Shown: positions 35,793 through 45,100 of the stretch, piece by piece
Numbering within the stretch: the first letter of the stretch is position 1
Layout of the letters: each line of letters begins with the position of its first letter
Assembly (NCBI RefSeq): GCF_027359675.1
Contig: NZ_CP114786.1
Span: 5,368,501 to 5,432,500, forward strand
From: Roseibium sp. Sym1
GTDB lineage: Bacteria; Pseudomonadota; Alphaproteobacteria; Rhizobiales; Stappiaceae
Direction of reading: 5' to 3'
DNA length: 64,000 nt
Translations under genes and position numbers: made by a program
Notes under the pieces: generated by a model
What the model saw: the letters and a program-made list of their open reading frames with translations, nothing else
Databases searched by the model: none
What the model was told of the DNA's origin: nothing

Positions 35793-35820
35793 AAAAAGGG
35801 CCCGCGAATTCCGCGAGCCC
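35793..35820 (-). terminator. Terminator of bmtA-like gene
   Basis: A nine-base stem with one mismatch (GGGCTCGCG / CGCGGGCCC on the minus strand) followed by five T on that strand. Lies 18 bases beyond the stop at 35838, so it serves the minus-strand gene. Confidence 0.7.
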
Positions 35821-35837
35821 AATCGTTCCCGGTTCTG

Positions 35838-36863
35838 TCAGCTCCGCCGGCGCCCGCGTCGGCGGCCACCGCCTTCGCCGCCTTCCGCCCGGGCGGCATC
35901 GGCTTCCCGGTTGGGTGGAGAGACCAGCGGACCAATCTCCTCAATCACTTCGTCGAGCGTCGGACGGCGACCGGCCTTGTGGGTGTCCAGCGCGCTGCGC
36001 ATGGCGGCAAGATGCACCGGAGACGTACCGCAGCAGCCGCCGATGATGCGGGCGCCTGCGTCCAGAGCCTTGTGGACGTATTTGGCCATCAGCTCCGGCG
36101 TGCCGGTATAGACGACTTCATCTCCCCTGATCTGCGGAATGCCGCAATTGGCCTTGGCCACCACGATGGCGTCCGGAAACGCCTGGGTGATATCCATGAT
36201 GGCGGCCAGCAGGTCCGACGCGCCGACGCCGCAATTGGATCCGATGGCAACGGGCGTGCAGGCGAATTGCGCCCGCAGCTCACCGAGGCCTGTCGGTGAC
36301 AATCCCATCATGGTCTTGCCGGCCGTGTCGAAACTCGCGGTGATGACAAGGGGAACATCAAAGTCCTGGGCGGCTTCCGCGGCCGCCTTCATTTCCTCGA
36401 CAGCCGACATGGTTTCGACCCACAGAACGTCGGCGCCTCCTTCGACGAGGCCTTCCATCTGTTCCCTGAAAGCCGCAACGCCGTCTTCGTAGCTAAGCGC
36501 GCCAAGCGGTTGAAACAGTTCCCCGGTCGGTCCGATGGACCCACCGATCAGCACGTCCCTGTCAACCTCACCAGCCACCTCCCGTGCCAGCGCAACGCCG
36601 GCCATGTTCAGTTCCTTGACCCGGCCTTCTGCATTGTGAAGCTTCAAACGGTGCCGGTTGCAGCCAAAGGTGTTGGTCAGAATGATGTCCGAGCCGGCGT
36701 CGACAAAGGACCGGTGCAACGCCCGGATCTTGTCCGGCTCATCGGTGTTCCAGAGTTCCGGAGCATCCCCGGACACAAGGCCCATTTCAAAGAGGTTGGT
36801 ACCGGTTGCGCCATCGGCAAGGAGCGCCCCTTTCGTGGCCAGAAGTTCTTCCAGCTTGGACAT
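35838..36863 (-). CDS. bmtA: Betaine--homocysteine-type S-methyltransferase
   Basis: About 341 residues of the Zn-dependent homocysteine S-methyltransferase family. LLADGATGTNLFEMGL opens the barrel; NTFGCNRHRL and the C-terminal GGCCGTSPVHL carry the Zn-binding Cys. Uses betaine or another methyl donor to convert homocysteine to methionine; in this group it is annotated as betaine--homocysteine methyltransferase. ATG 36863 (MSKLEELLATKG) matches the family's start; earlier in-frame starts at 36896 and 36914 are possible. The tail is an odd Gly/Arg-rich run (EGGEGGGRRRGRRRS). Divergent from the MttB-family gene, suggesting joint use of methylated amines. Confidence 0.87.
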   Translation of the reverse strand: MSKLEELLATKGALLADGATGTNLFEMGLVSGDAPELWNTDEPDKIRALHRSFVDAGSDIILTNTFGCNRHRLKLHNAEGRVKELNMAGVALAREVAGEVDRDVLIGGSIGPTGELFQPLGALSYEDGVAAFREQMEGLVEGGADVLWVETMSAVEEMKAAAEAAQDFDVPLVITASFDTAGKTMMGLSPTGLGELRAQFACTPVAIGSNCGVGASDLLAAIMDITQAFPDAIVVAKANCGIPQIRGDEVVYTGTPELMAKYVHKALDAGARIIGGCCGTSPVHLAAMRSALDTHKAGRRPTLDEVIEEIGPLVSPPNREADAARAEGGEGGGRRRGRRRS

Positions 36864-37208
36864 GCGGTTGTCTTTCGTCTTGGTGTGCACAATCATCCCG
36901 TTTCCGGGTGTCAAATTGCAATAACAGACCCGGTGCGAAAAGCCACGCGGCGCTTTTGTTTTTCAAGAGATCTGCCCGGCAATCCGTTTCGGTTCTCACG
37001 GGCAGCCTGCAAGGCCTGCGCCACATGAATTTCTGCGCGGCTCTACGGCGATCGATGTAACGAAGTCAATGGACTTTCGGGGCAAAATGGAGCAACAAAG
37101 CGACATGACGCATTTACGGTATTGCGCGACGTATCTGGAGCCGGTTTGCAAGGTTACCTGATCAAGACTACGCGCAACAAATTCGCATCTTTTCGGGAGC
37201 CAAAAACA
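36864..37208. other. Divergent intergenic region between methyltransferase genes
   Basis: About 345 bases without a gene. Just upstream of the bmtA-like gene a hairpin-capable pair CCGGGT/ACCCGG encloses ATTGCAATTTGA on the minus strand. I could not match the region to a SAM or SAH riboswitch. No firm promoter call. Confidence 0.4.
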
Positions 37209-38747
37209 ATGTCTGACGCCGCCCCATCTGGCCGTCGAGGAAGAAACGCCCGCCGCGAGCGCCGGCAAGCCGGTCCTGCCGGTCAGGCCGTTCCCTATAT
37301 TTCGCGCAACATTCCGAATTTCGAGATCCTGAGCGACGAAGGCGCTGAACGGATCGAGGCAAATGCCGACCGTATCCTCGCGGAAATCGGCCTGGAATTC
37401 CGTGAAGACCCGGAAGTCCTCGACATTTGGAAAAAGGCCGGTGCGCAGGTCGACGGCGAACGAGTCCGATTTGAAAAAGGCATGCTGCGCGAAATCGTCA
37501 AGACCGCGCCGTCGCAATTCACCCAGCATGCCCGCAACCCGGCGCGCAATGTCGAAATCGGTGGCAACAATCTGGTGCTGGCGCCGGTCTACGGCCCGCC
37601 TTTCGTTACCGATCTCGATCAGGGTCGCCGCTATGGCACGATCGAGGACTTCCGCAATTTCGTGAAACTGGCCTACATGTCGCCCTGGCTGCACCATTCC
37701 GGTGGCACGGTCTGTGAGCCCGTCGACCTGCCGGTCAACAAACGCCATTTCGATATGGTCTATTCCCATATCAAATATTCCGACAAGCCGTTCATGGGCT
37801 CGGTCACCGCTCCCGAACGGGCGGAGGATTCGGTGAAGATGGCGCAGATCACCTTCGGCGAGGACTTTGTCGATCAGAACTGCGTCATGATACAGCTGAT
37901 CAACGCGAATTCGCCGCTGGTCTTCGATTCCACCATGCTCGGCGCGCTCAAGGTCTATGCCCGCCACAACCAGGCCTGCATCGTGTCGCCGTTCATTCTC
38001 GCCGGCGCGATGAGCCCGGTGACAGTGGCAGGCACGTTGTCCCAGGTCCTGGCCGAAGCGCTGGCCGGATGTGCCCTGACGCAGCTCATTCGACCGGGTG
38101 CCCCGGTTGTTTTCGGCGCCTTTGTCAGCTCCATCTCAATGCAGTCCGGAGCACCGACATTCGGCAGCCCGGAAGGATCCCTGCTTCTGAACGGTGCTGC
38201 CAAGCTCGCCCGCCGGCTCAACCTGCCGTTCCGCTCGGGCGGGTCATTCACGGCATCCAAGGTGCCGGACGCCCAGTCGGCGCAGGAATCGGCGCAGACC
38301 ATTCTGGCAACCGTCCAGTCCGGCGTGAATTTCTGCCTGCACTCCGCCGGCTGGCTCGAGGGCGGACTGTGCTCGTCCTACGAAAAATTCGTGATGGATG
38401 CCGACCAACTCGGCATGATGCATGTGCTTGCCAAGGGAATCGAAATCTCCGATGAGGCGCTTGCGATGGACGCCCTGCAGGAAGTCGGCCCTGGGGGACA
38501 CTTCCTTGGCGCCGCCCACACCCAGCGTAATTTTGAAGCCGCCTTCTACCGGTCGTCGATCGCCGACAACAATTCCTACGAACAATGGCTGGCGGATGGG
38601 GAGCTGGATGCGGCGCGACGCGCCAACGCACGCTGGAAGGAGCAGCTCAGGGCCTATACCGGACCGGAGCTCGATCCCGGGATAGATGAGGCGCTTCAGG
38701 CCTTCATGATTGAACGCAAGGCCTCCTTCCCTGACAGCAATGTCTAA
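37209..38747 (+). CDS. MttB-family (trimethylamine/glycine betaine) methyltransferase, non-pyrrolysine
   Basis: 512 residues from ATG 37209. A basic N-terminal tail (RRGRNARRERRQ) precedes the TIM-barrel MttB domain (IEANADRILAEIGLEF, GGTVCEPVDLPVNKRHF, GAPVVFGAFVSS, NFCLHSAGWLEGGL). The frame has no internal amber codon, so it belongs to the non-pyrrolysine branch, whose characterised members demethylate glycine betaine or related quaternary amines onto a corrinoid protein. No corrinoid protein or RamA-like activator is adjacent. Divergent from the homocysteine methyltransferase, which fits a betaine-to-methionine route (inference). Confidence 0.88.
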   Translation: MSDAAPSGRRGRNARRERRQAGPAGQAVPYISRNIPNFEILSDEGAERIEANADRILAEIGLEFREDPEVLDIWKKAGAQVDGERVRFEKGMLREIVKTAPSQFTQHARNPARNVEIGGNNLVLAPVYGPPFVTDLDQGRRYGTIEDFRNFVKLAYMSPWLHHSGGTVCEPVDLPVNKRHFDMVYSHIKYSDKPFMGSVTAPERAEDSVKMAQITFGEDFVDQNCVMIQLINANSPLVFDSTMLGALKVYARHNQACIVSPFILAGAMSPVTVAGTLSQVLAEALAGCALTQLIRPGAPVVFGAFVSSISMQSGAPTFGSPEGSLLLNGAAKLARRLNLPFRSGGSFTASKVPDAQSAQESAQTILATVQSGVNFCLHSAGWLEGGLCSSYEKFVMDADQLGMMHVLAKGIEISDEALAMDALQEVGPGGHFLGAAHTQRNFEAAFYRSSIADNNSYEQWLADGELDAARRANARWKEQLRAYTGPELDPGIDEALQAFMIERKASFPDSNV

Positions 38748-39107
38748 GGCTGCCGCAATGGCAACACGTCCCGCCTTCCGGCGGGGCGTGTATTTTTATT
38801 CGTTGCATCTCTCATTTCGATCTGTCTATTAAGCGGTTAGTGATAACGCGTGGAGGAACTGCGTTTTTGCGCATAGTGCCTTCCCCAGCTATTCGCCTTG
38901 GGATAAACATTGCCGGGCTCCACCGATGCCATGCTGCTGGAATCGGCCGAAGCCATGGGGTAAGCTTGTCGATGGCGGATTGGGGATTGACCTTCCCGAG
39001 CGGGAATTGACTTTGAGGGAGCATATGGAAATGAGCATTCTTGACCTTTAATTTTCCAAATCCACTCAATAATTTGTCCAATCCCATCAAATAATACAGG
39101 CTAGTCT
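38748..39107. other. Upstream region of the polyketide synthase gene
   Basis: About 360 bases. After the terminator (38764-38799) nothing gene-like is convincing. The element TTGAC(C)TT recurs three times (near 38987, 39007 and 39041) in the last 125 bases, and the final 70 bases are AT-rich, so this is probably the PKS promoter and control region. Confidence 0.45.
38764..38799 (+). terminator. Rho-independent terminator of MttB-family gene
   Basis: A 12-base stem (38764-38775 with 38780-38791, one G-T pair), loop TTCC, followed by ATTTTTATT. Lies 16 bases after the stop. Confidence 0.9.
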
Positions 39108-42100
39108 GTGGCGTCGCTTACCTCCAATATCGATATTCTTGGTTATTCTGCCCGGCTCCCGGGAGCCAGAGATGCCGCCGAGTTCTGGTCACTTTTGAAA
39201 AACGGCGAATGTGCCGTTACATCCGTTTCCAACGACCGTTGGCCACTGGCGCGCTTCAAGCACCCTTCGCAAAGCACTTCGGGCAAGACCTATACCTGGG
39301 CGGCCGGACAACTTGACGACGTCTGGGGCTTTGACCCCGGCTTCTTCGGCATCTCGCCGCGCGAGGCGGTCCAGATGGATCCCCAGCAGCGCCTGTTGCT
39401 GCAGCTCGTCTGGGAAGCGCTCGAACATGCCAACGTCCGTCCAAGTGATCTGGCCGGATCGTCAACCGGTGTCTATGTCGGCGCGTCTTCCCTGGACTAC
39501 CACCACCGGTTTCTCGTTGATCCGGCCATGGCCGACATGCAGTTCATGACAGGCAATACCCTGTCGATCGTCTCCAACCGGATTTCCTACATCTACGACC
39601 TGCGCGGTCCGAGCTTTACCGTCGACACTGCCTGCTCATCTTCTATCGTGGCTCTCCACGAGGCGGTCTCGGCAATCGAAAGCGGTCAGATCGACACCGC
39701 GATCGTGTGTGGTGTCAGCCTTCTGCTCAGCCCCTTCGCCTTTGTCGGATTTTCCCGTGCGACAATGCTGTCGCCGACCGGCCTGTGCCAGGCATTCGAC
39801 GCCAATGGTGACGGATATGTCAGGTCCGAGGGGGGAGCTGTCCTGGTGCTGCGGGCCGCACGTGCCGGCTTGCCGGAAGGAGCGCAAAGCCACGGCAAGC
39901 TGCTTGCAACAGGCATCAACGCCGATGGCCGCACCGTGGGCCTGTCCCTGCCCTCGCCCTACGCGCAGGCCGATCTTCTGCGCGAGATCTATGAAGGACT
40001 CGACATCGATCCGTCCGAGCTCGCCTTCGTCGAGGCGCATGGAACCGGAACCCGCGTGGGAGACCCGGCCGAAGCAGACGCGCTCGGGCGTGTCATCGGC
40101 CAGAAGCGTAGCGATGTCCTGCCGATCGGTTCTGTAAAAACGAATGTTGGTCATCTGGAGCCGGTATCCGGCCTCGTCGGCCTTCTGAAGTCGATCATGG
40201 CCCTTCGCGAGAATCTCCTGCCGAAATCCCTTCATTTCCGGACACCAAATCCGGATATTCCTTTCGAGGAACTGAACCTGAAGGTTGCCGGCGAGGCCAT
40301 TGCGCTTGAACACAATGGCAGCCGGCGTCTTGCAGGCATCAACTCCTTCGGCTTCGGGGGGACCAACGCCCATGCAATTGTTGGTGATGCCGACCCGGTA
40401 AAGATCAAGGCCTCCACGGCGCCTGAAGAAGCGCCACTCGTGCTCAGCGCCCGGTCAAAGGACGCCCTGAAGGAGCTGGCTTCCCGCTATGCCGATCAGC
40501 TTGAAGGCACCGACGGCGAGCAGTCGGGAGCCCTGATCGCCTCCAGCGCTCACGCCAGAGACCTTCTTTCAGAGCGTGTTGTCGTGTTCGGCAAGTCCGG
40601 AGAGGAAAAACGCGCCGCCCTGCGTGCTTACGCAGGTGAAGCCGATGACCTGCCGGATCTGGTTTCCGGGAGCGTGATCAAGCCCGACGCCAAGATCGGT
40701 TTTGTCTTTTCCGGCAACGGGTCCCAATGGGCCGGCATGGGCCAGGAGGCCTACCAGGCCGACGTGGATTTCCGCAAGGCATTCGACAAGGTCGACAAGA
40801 TCTTCATGGGTCTCAGCGGCTGGTCGCTGGTCACAACGCTGTTTGCCGAGGATCTGGAACTTGATCTGGAGCGCTCAGAGATCGCCCAGCCATTGCTGTT
40901 TGCCATCCAGGTCGCGATCGTGGAATCGCTTCGGAGCCGCGGCATCACAGCGGACGGGACCACGGGTCACTCCGTTGGCGAGGTCGCTGCGGCCTGGTGT
41001 TCCGGTGCCCTTGATCTCGAACAGGCGGTACGGGTGATCCGGGCACGCTCCAGCGAACAGGAAGTCGTCCGCGATCTGGGATCCATGGCAGCCTTGCTGC
41101 TGCCTGCGGACCAGGCGGTCGCCGCCATCGAAGAGAGCGGGCTGCCCCGCCTGGAACTAGCCGCCGACAACAGTCCGCGCAGCGTGACCATTTCCGGCGA
41201 CAGCGAAAGCCTTGACGCATTTGCCAAGTTCGCCCGCAAGAAAAAGTGGGCCCTGCGCCGGCTCAATCTGGCCTATCCCTATCACAGCGCGCTCGTGGAC
41301 CTGATCGAAAAGCCGCTTCTTGAAGCGTTGAAGGGGCTGAAGCCGACGAAGCCGGCCCTGCCCTTCTATTCGACGGTCACACCGGACGAAACCGACATCA
41401 GTGTATCGGCAGACTATTGGTGGCGGAACGTGCGCCGGCCGGTGAGATTTGCGGCAGCCATCGAAAACATGGCGGCGGATGATTTCGCGGTTCTCGTTGA
41501 GATCGGTCCGAAGCCGGTGCTCGGCACCTATGTCAATGACGTGCTGCGCGCAAAGGGCAAAAAAGCGAAGGTTCTCGAAACACTCAAGGAACCGTCCAAG
41601 AAAGCCGACCCCGCTGCTCGGGGCAATCCGCTTGAACGGATTTCCGCTGCGATCCTTGCCAATGGCGGCAGGACCGACCTTGAAAAATATGTCGGCCCGA
41701 GGCCGGACCGGCTCGTGCCGTTGCCTTCCTATCCCTGGCAAAATGCAGACTACCGTCCGGAAAACAGCCCGGAACGGGTCGATTTCATGTTCGGACAGAC
41801 CTGGCCATTGCTGGGATACAGGCTGCGTCAGGACGCGGCTGAATGGTTCAACCATATCGACAGCAGTTCGCTCGGCTTCCTGAACGACCACAAGGTTGAA
41901 GAGAGTGTCGTGTTCCCCGCGGCCGGCTTCATCGAAATGAGTCTGCGCGCCGCCTTGCGCTGGACGCGCGGCGACCAGATAGAACTGCGTGATTTCGACA
42001 TCCTTCGCCCGCTGGTGATCGAAGGCGACGAAGTCTGGGAAACGCTGGTACGGATTTCACCGGACGACCACGTTGTCGAGGTTCTGTCCCGGCCACGCCT

Positions 42101-45100
42101 GTCCGACAATGACTTTTCGCTGAATGCTCGCGGAACGTTTCTTGCTCCTTCCACGGTGACAAGGTCGCCCTGGCTGGCGGCCGGCACGGAAACACTCGCG
42201 GAACTGGATCACGAGGGACTTTACGAACTCACCAGGAGCTTCGGCCTCAATTACGGTCCGGCGTTCCGCCGCGCGCACAAGGTGGTCAAGCACTCCCAGA
42301 CCAGTGCCACGGTCACGCTTCTGGCCCAGGACGAGGCCCTGAAAGAGCATGCCTTCGCGCTCTGCCCCACGCTTGTCGATGCCGGTTTCCACGGCCTGTT
42401 CGCCTTGCTGGACGGCGTCGAAAACGTACCGCAGAACACCTCGTTTCTGCCGATCCGCATGGGGGCCCTGCGCCTGTTGGCGCCGGAAGTCCATCCGGCA
42501 ACGGTCCGCATCGACGTCACGAAGGCGTCTCCCCGCTCGATCGAGGCAAGTTTCGAATTCCTGGACAATGACGGTCAGGTGGTCGCACGGCTGACCAAAT
42601 CCCGTTTCAAGGCTGTCACGCTCGGCCAGGACACGCGCCCGGATGATCTCGTCTACCGTCAAATCGCGACCATTCTGCCTGAACGCAACCGGGTATCCCC
42701 GTTGCTTGGCGCCTATCAGGGTCTTGGTGAGCTTGCTCGAAAACTCGGGCTTGCTGGCTCGGAAGACCAGGAACTGGAAGACAGCCGCCTGCTGATCGAA
42801 GCCCTTGGCCGGGCCGTGGTTCATCAGAACCTGTATGATCTTTGCGGTGGCCGCAACTTTGCGCTCCAGGATCTGGTAGATGCCGGAGAATTGCACGCCA
42901 CGTCTGTTCCGCTCGCAGCCAGCATGCTTGCCTGGCTTGTTGAAAGCGGCTTGTGCGACGAAAGCGATGAAGGTTACCGGCTGTCGGATCCTTCCGACTC
43001 TCCCTCCGCTTCTGCGTTGCTGCAGGCCCTGACGGAAGGCGGCGGGGCGCATATTGCCGAGGCTGCCCTGCTCGCACGGCTTTGGACGGGGCTGTCCGAC
43101 ATCTTCAGGAACGGACTTCTTGACACCGCCGGGCAAGAATATGCCTCCAGTCTGTTCGACGCCTACCGGACCTCCGGCCCGGGCAAAAAGGCACTGTCAG
43201 CAGCTCTCAACACCGCCGTGCAGAGCATCATCGCGGACTGGCCGGCGGATCAGGCGCTGCGCATCCTTCTGGTCGGCGCCAACAGTGGACTGGCTTCGTC
43301 GATCGATGCCACTCTGGATCCCACCTACATGGGCCTGGTGGTGAGCGATGCCACATCGGCTGCGGTCAGCCGCGGCGAACGCCTGTGGCAGGGCAGTTCC
43401 GCCACCCAGTTCGTCGAGCCGACCGAGACCGAATTTTCCTTCGAAACACATTTCGACCTTGTTCTGTTCGACACGTCTCTTGCAGAGTTCGATCCAGATA
43501 CTCTTGGTCGCTTCTCGCGCTCGCTGGCACCAGGCGCTGTTCTGCTGGGCGCAGAGGCGCTGCCGCATCCCCTGACGGATCTGATTATGGGCGTCGGATC
43601 GGACTGGTGGGACGAAAGCGCCAGCGCTGAATTCCCCGTTTCCAGACAGAAATCCGACTGGACCAGGACACTCGAGGCCGCCGGCCTGCGTTCCGTTGAA
43701 ACGTTGCCGCTCGACAGCAACCTGATCGAAGCCGACCTGATCAGCGCGCGCGCCGTCGACGATCCGGGCGACGAAGATGTCCCGGCAGAGACGGCAACGG
43801 AAGGTGAAGAGCAACCGGAACAGGCGCCTCGGTCCTATCTTCTGCTGACGGATTCCGATGGCCCTGCACACCGGCTGGCCGAAGGTCTCAAGGCGTGTCT
43901 GGAACGAACCGGCCATGGGGCGACCTTGCTGGTCCCTGGTGACGTGACCGAACAACTGGGTGAAAACATCTGGAGTGCCGCTCTGGACACTGACCAGTTG
44001 GCCGATGAGGATCACAAAGCCCTCTCCAAACTCCTGGCCGACCACGACGGCCGGGTGGTCCATCTTCTCGGTGCGTATGACAAAACCGGTGATGCTCTGG
44101 CGTCCGTGGATTCTCGCGCCTTCAGCCTCATGACGATCCTCAAGGCCCTCGGCCCAGACAGCGGCCAGGTCACTCTGCTCGCACCCGCCGGTGCCCAGGA
44201 TATTGCCGGGGGCAAGGCGGCGGCGCCGAACCAAGCCGGCATCTGGGCCTTTGGCCGGGTCGTGATGAACGAATACCCTGACGCCCACCTGAAACTGATC
44301 GATGTTTCGCCGGATCTCGAGCCAGGAATAGCCGCCGCCCGCGTTGCAGACGAAATCCTGACAGCGAATGGCGAGCGGGAGATCGTTCTGGACAGCAAGA
44401 CGCGGTCGGGAATTCGCCTGCTGAACGGCGGCGTCCTGTCCGAAACGGAATTGCCTGCAGGCGCCACCCCTGCGATGCGGCTGGACATTGCACGGCAGGG
44501 CTCTCTCGATCAGCTGGTCTGGCGCGCCGTCGAGCGCAAACCACTGGATGGCCGGGATGTCGAGATCGCGGTTGAAGCCAGCGGACTGAATTTCCGGGAT
44601 GTCATGTGGGCCCTCGGCCTTTTGCCGGAAGAAGCGCTGGAAGACGGCTTCGCGGGACCGACACTTGGCATGGAATGCTGCGGACACGTTGTTGCCGTCG
44701 GGCCGGACGTTACGCGGTTCCGTCCCGGCGACAAGGTGATTACCTTCGCACCTGCCTGTTTCGCCACGCATGTCACGGTCGATGAAAGCGGCTGCGCACC
44801 GATGCCGAGCACCGTCTCGGCAGAGGAAGCCGCGACAATCCCGGTGACATTCCTGACCGCCTATTACGCCCTTGTCCATCTCGCGGAACTCTCTGAAGGC
44901 GAGACCGTGTTAATCCACGGCGGTGCCGGAGGTGTCGGGCTTGCCGCGCTCCAGATCGCCAAATGGCGCGGCGCGAGGATCATTGCCACAGCCGGTTCGG
45001 AAGACAAGCGGAACACCCTGAAGCTTCTGGGCGCCGATGTCGTCCTGGATTCAAGAAGTCTGGCCTTTGTCGACTCCGTCATGTCGGAGACTGGCGGCGA

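Noticed and set aside
36864..37208. SAM-II or SAM/SAH riboswitch near the methyltransferase genes
   Set aside because: Fragments such as ATTTACGGTATTGC and ATTGCAATTTGA look suggestive, but the required pairing arms are not present.
38812..39090. Minus-strand 92-codon frame upstream of the PKS
   Set aside because: No ribosome-binding site or family, lies in AT-rich control DNA with repeated elements; more likely non-coding.
43197..44879. Minus-strand open frame of 560 codons
   Set aside because: Antisense of the PKS, which is continuous and has all domains here.
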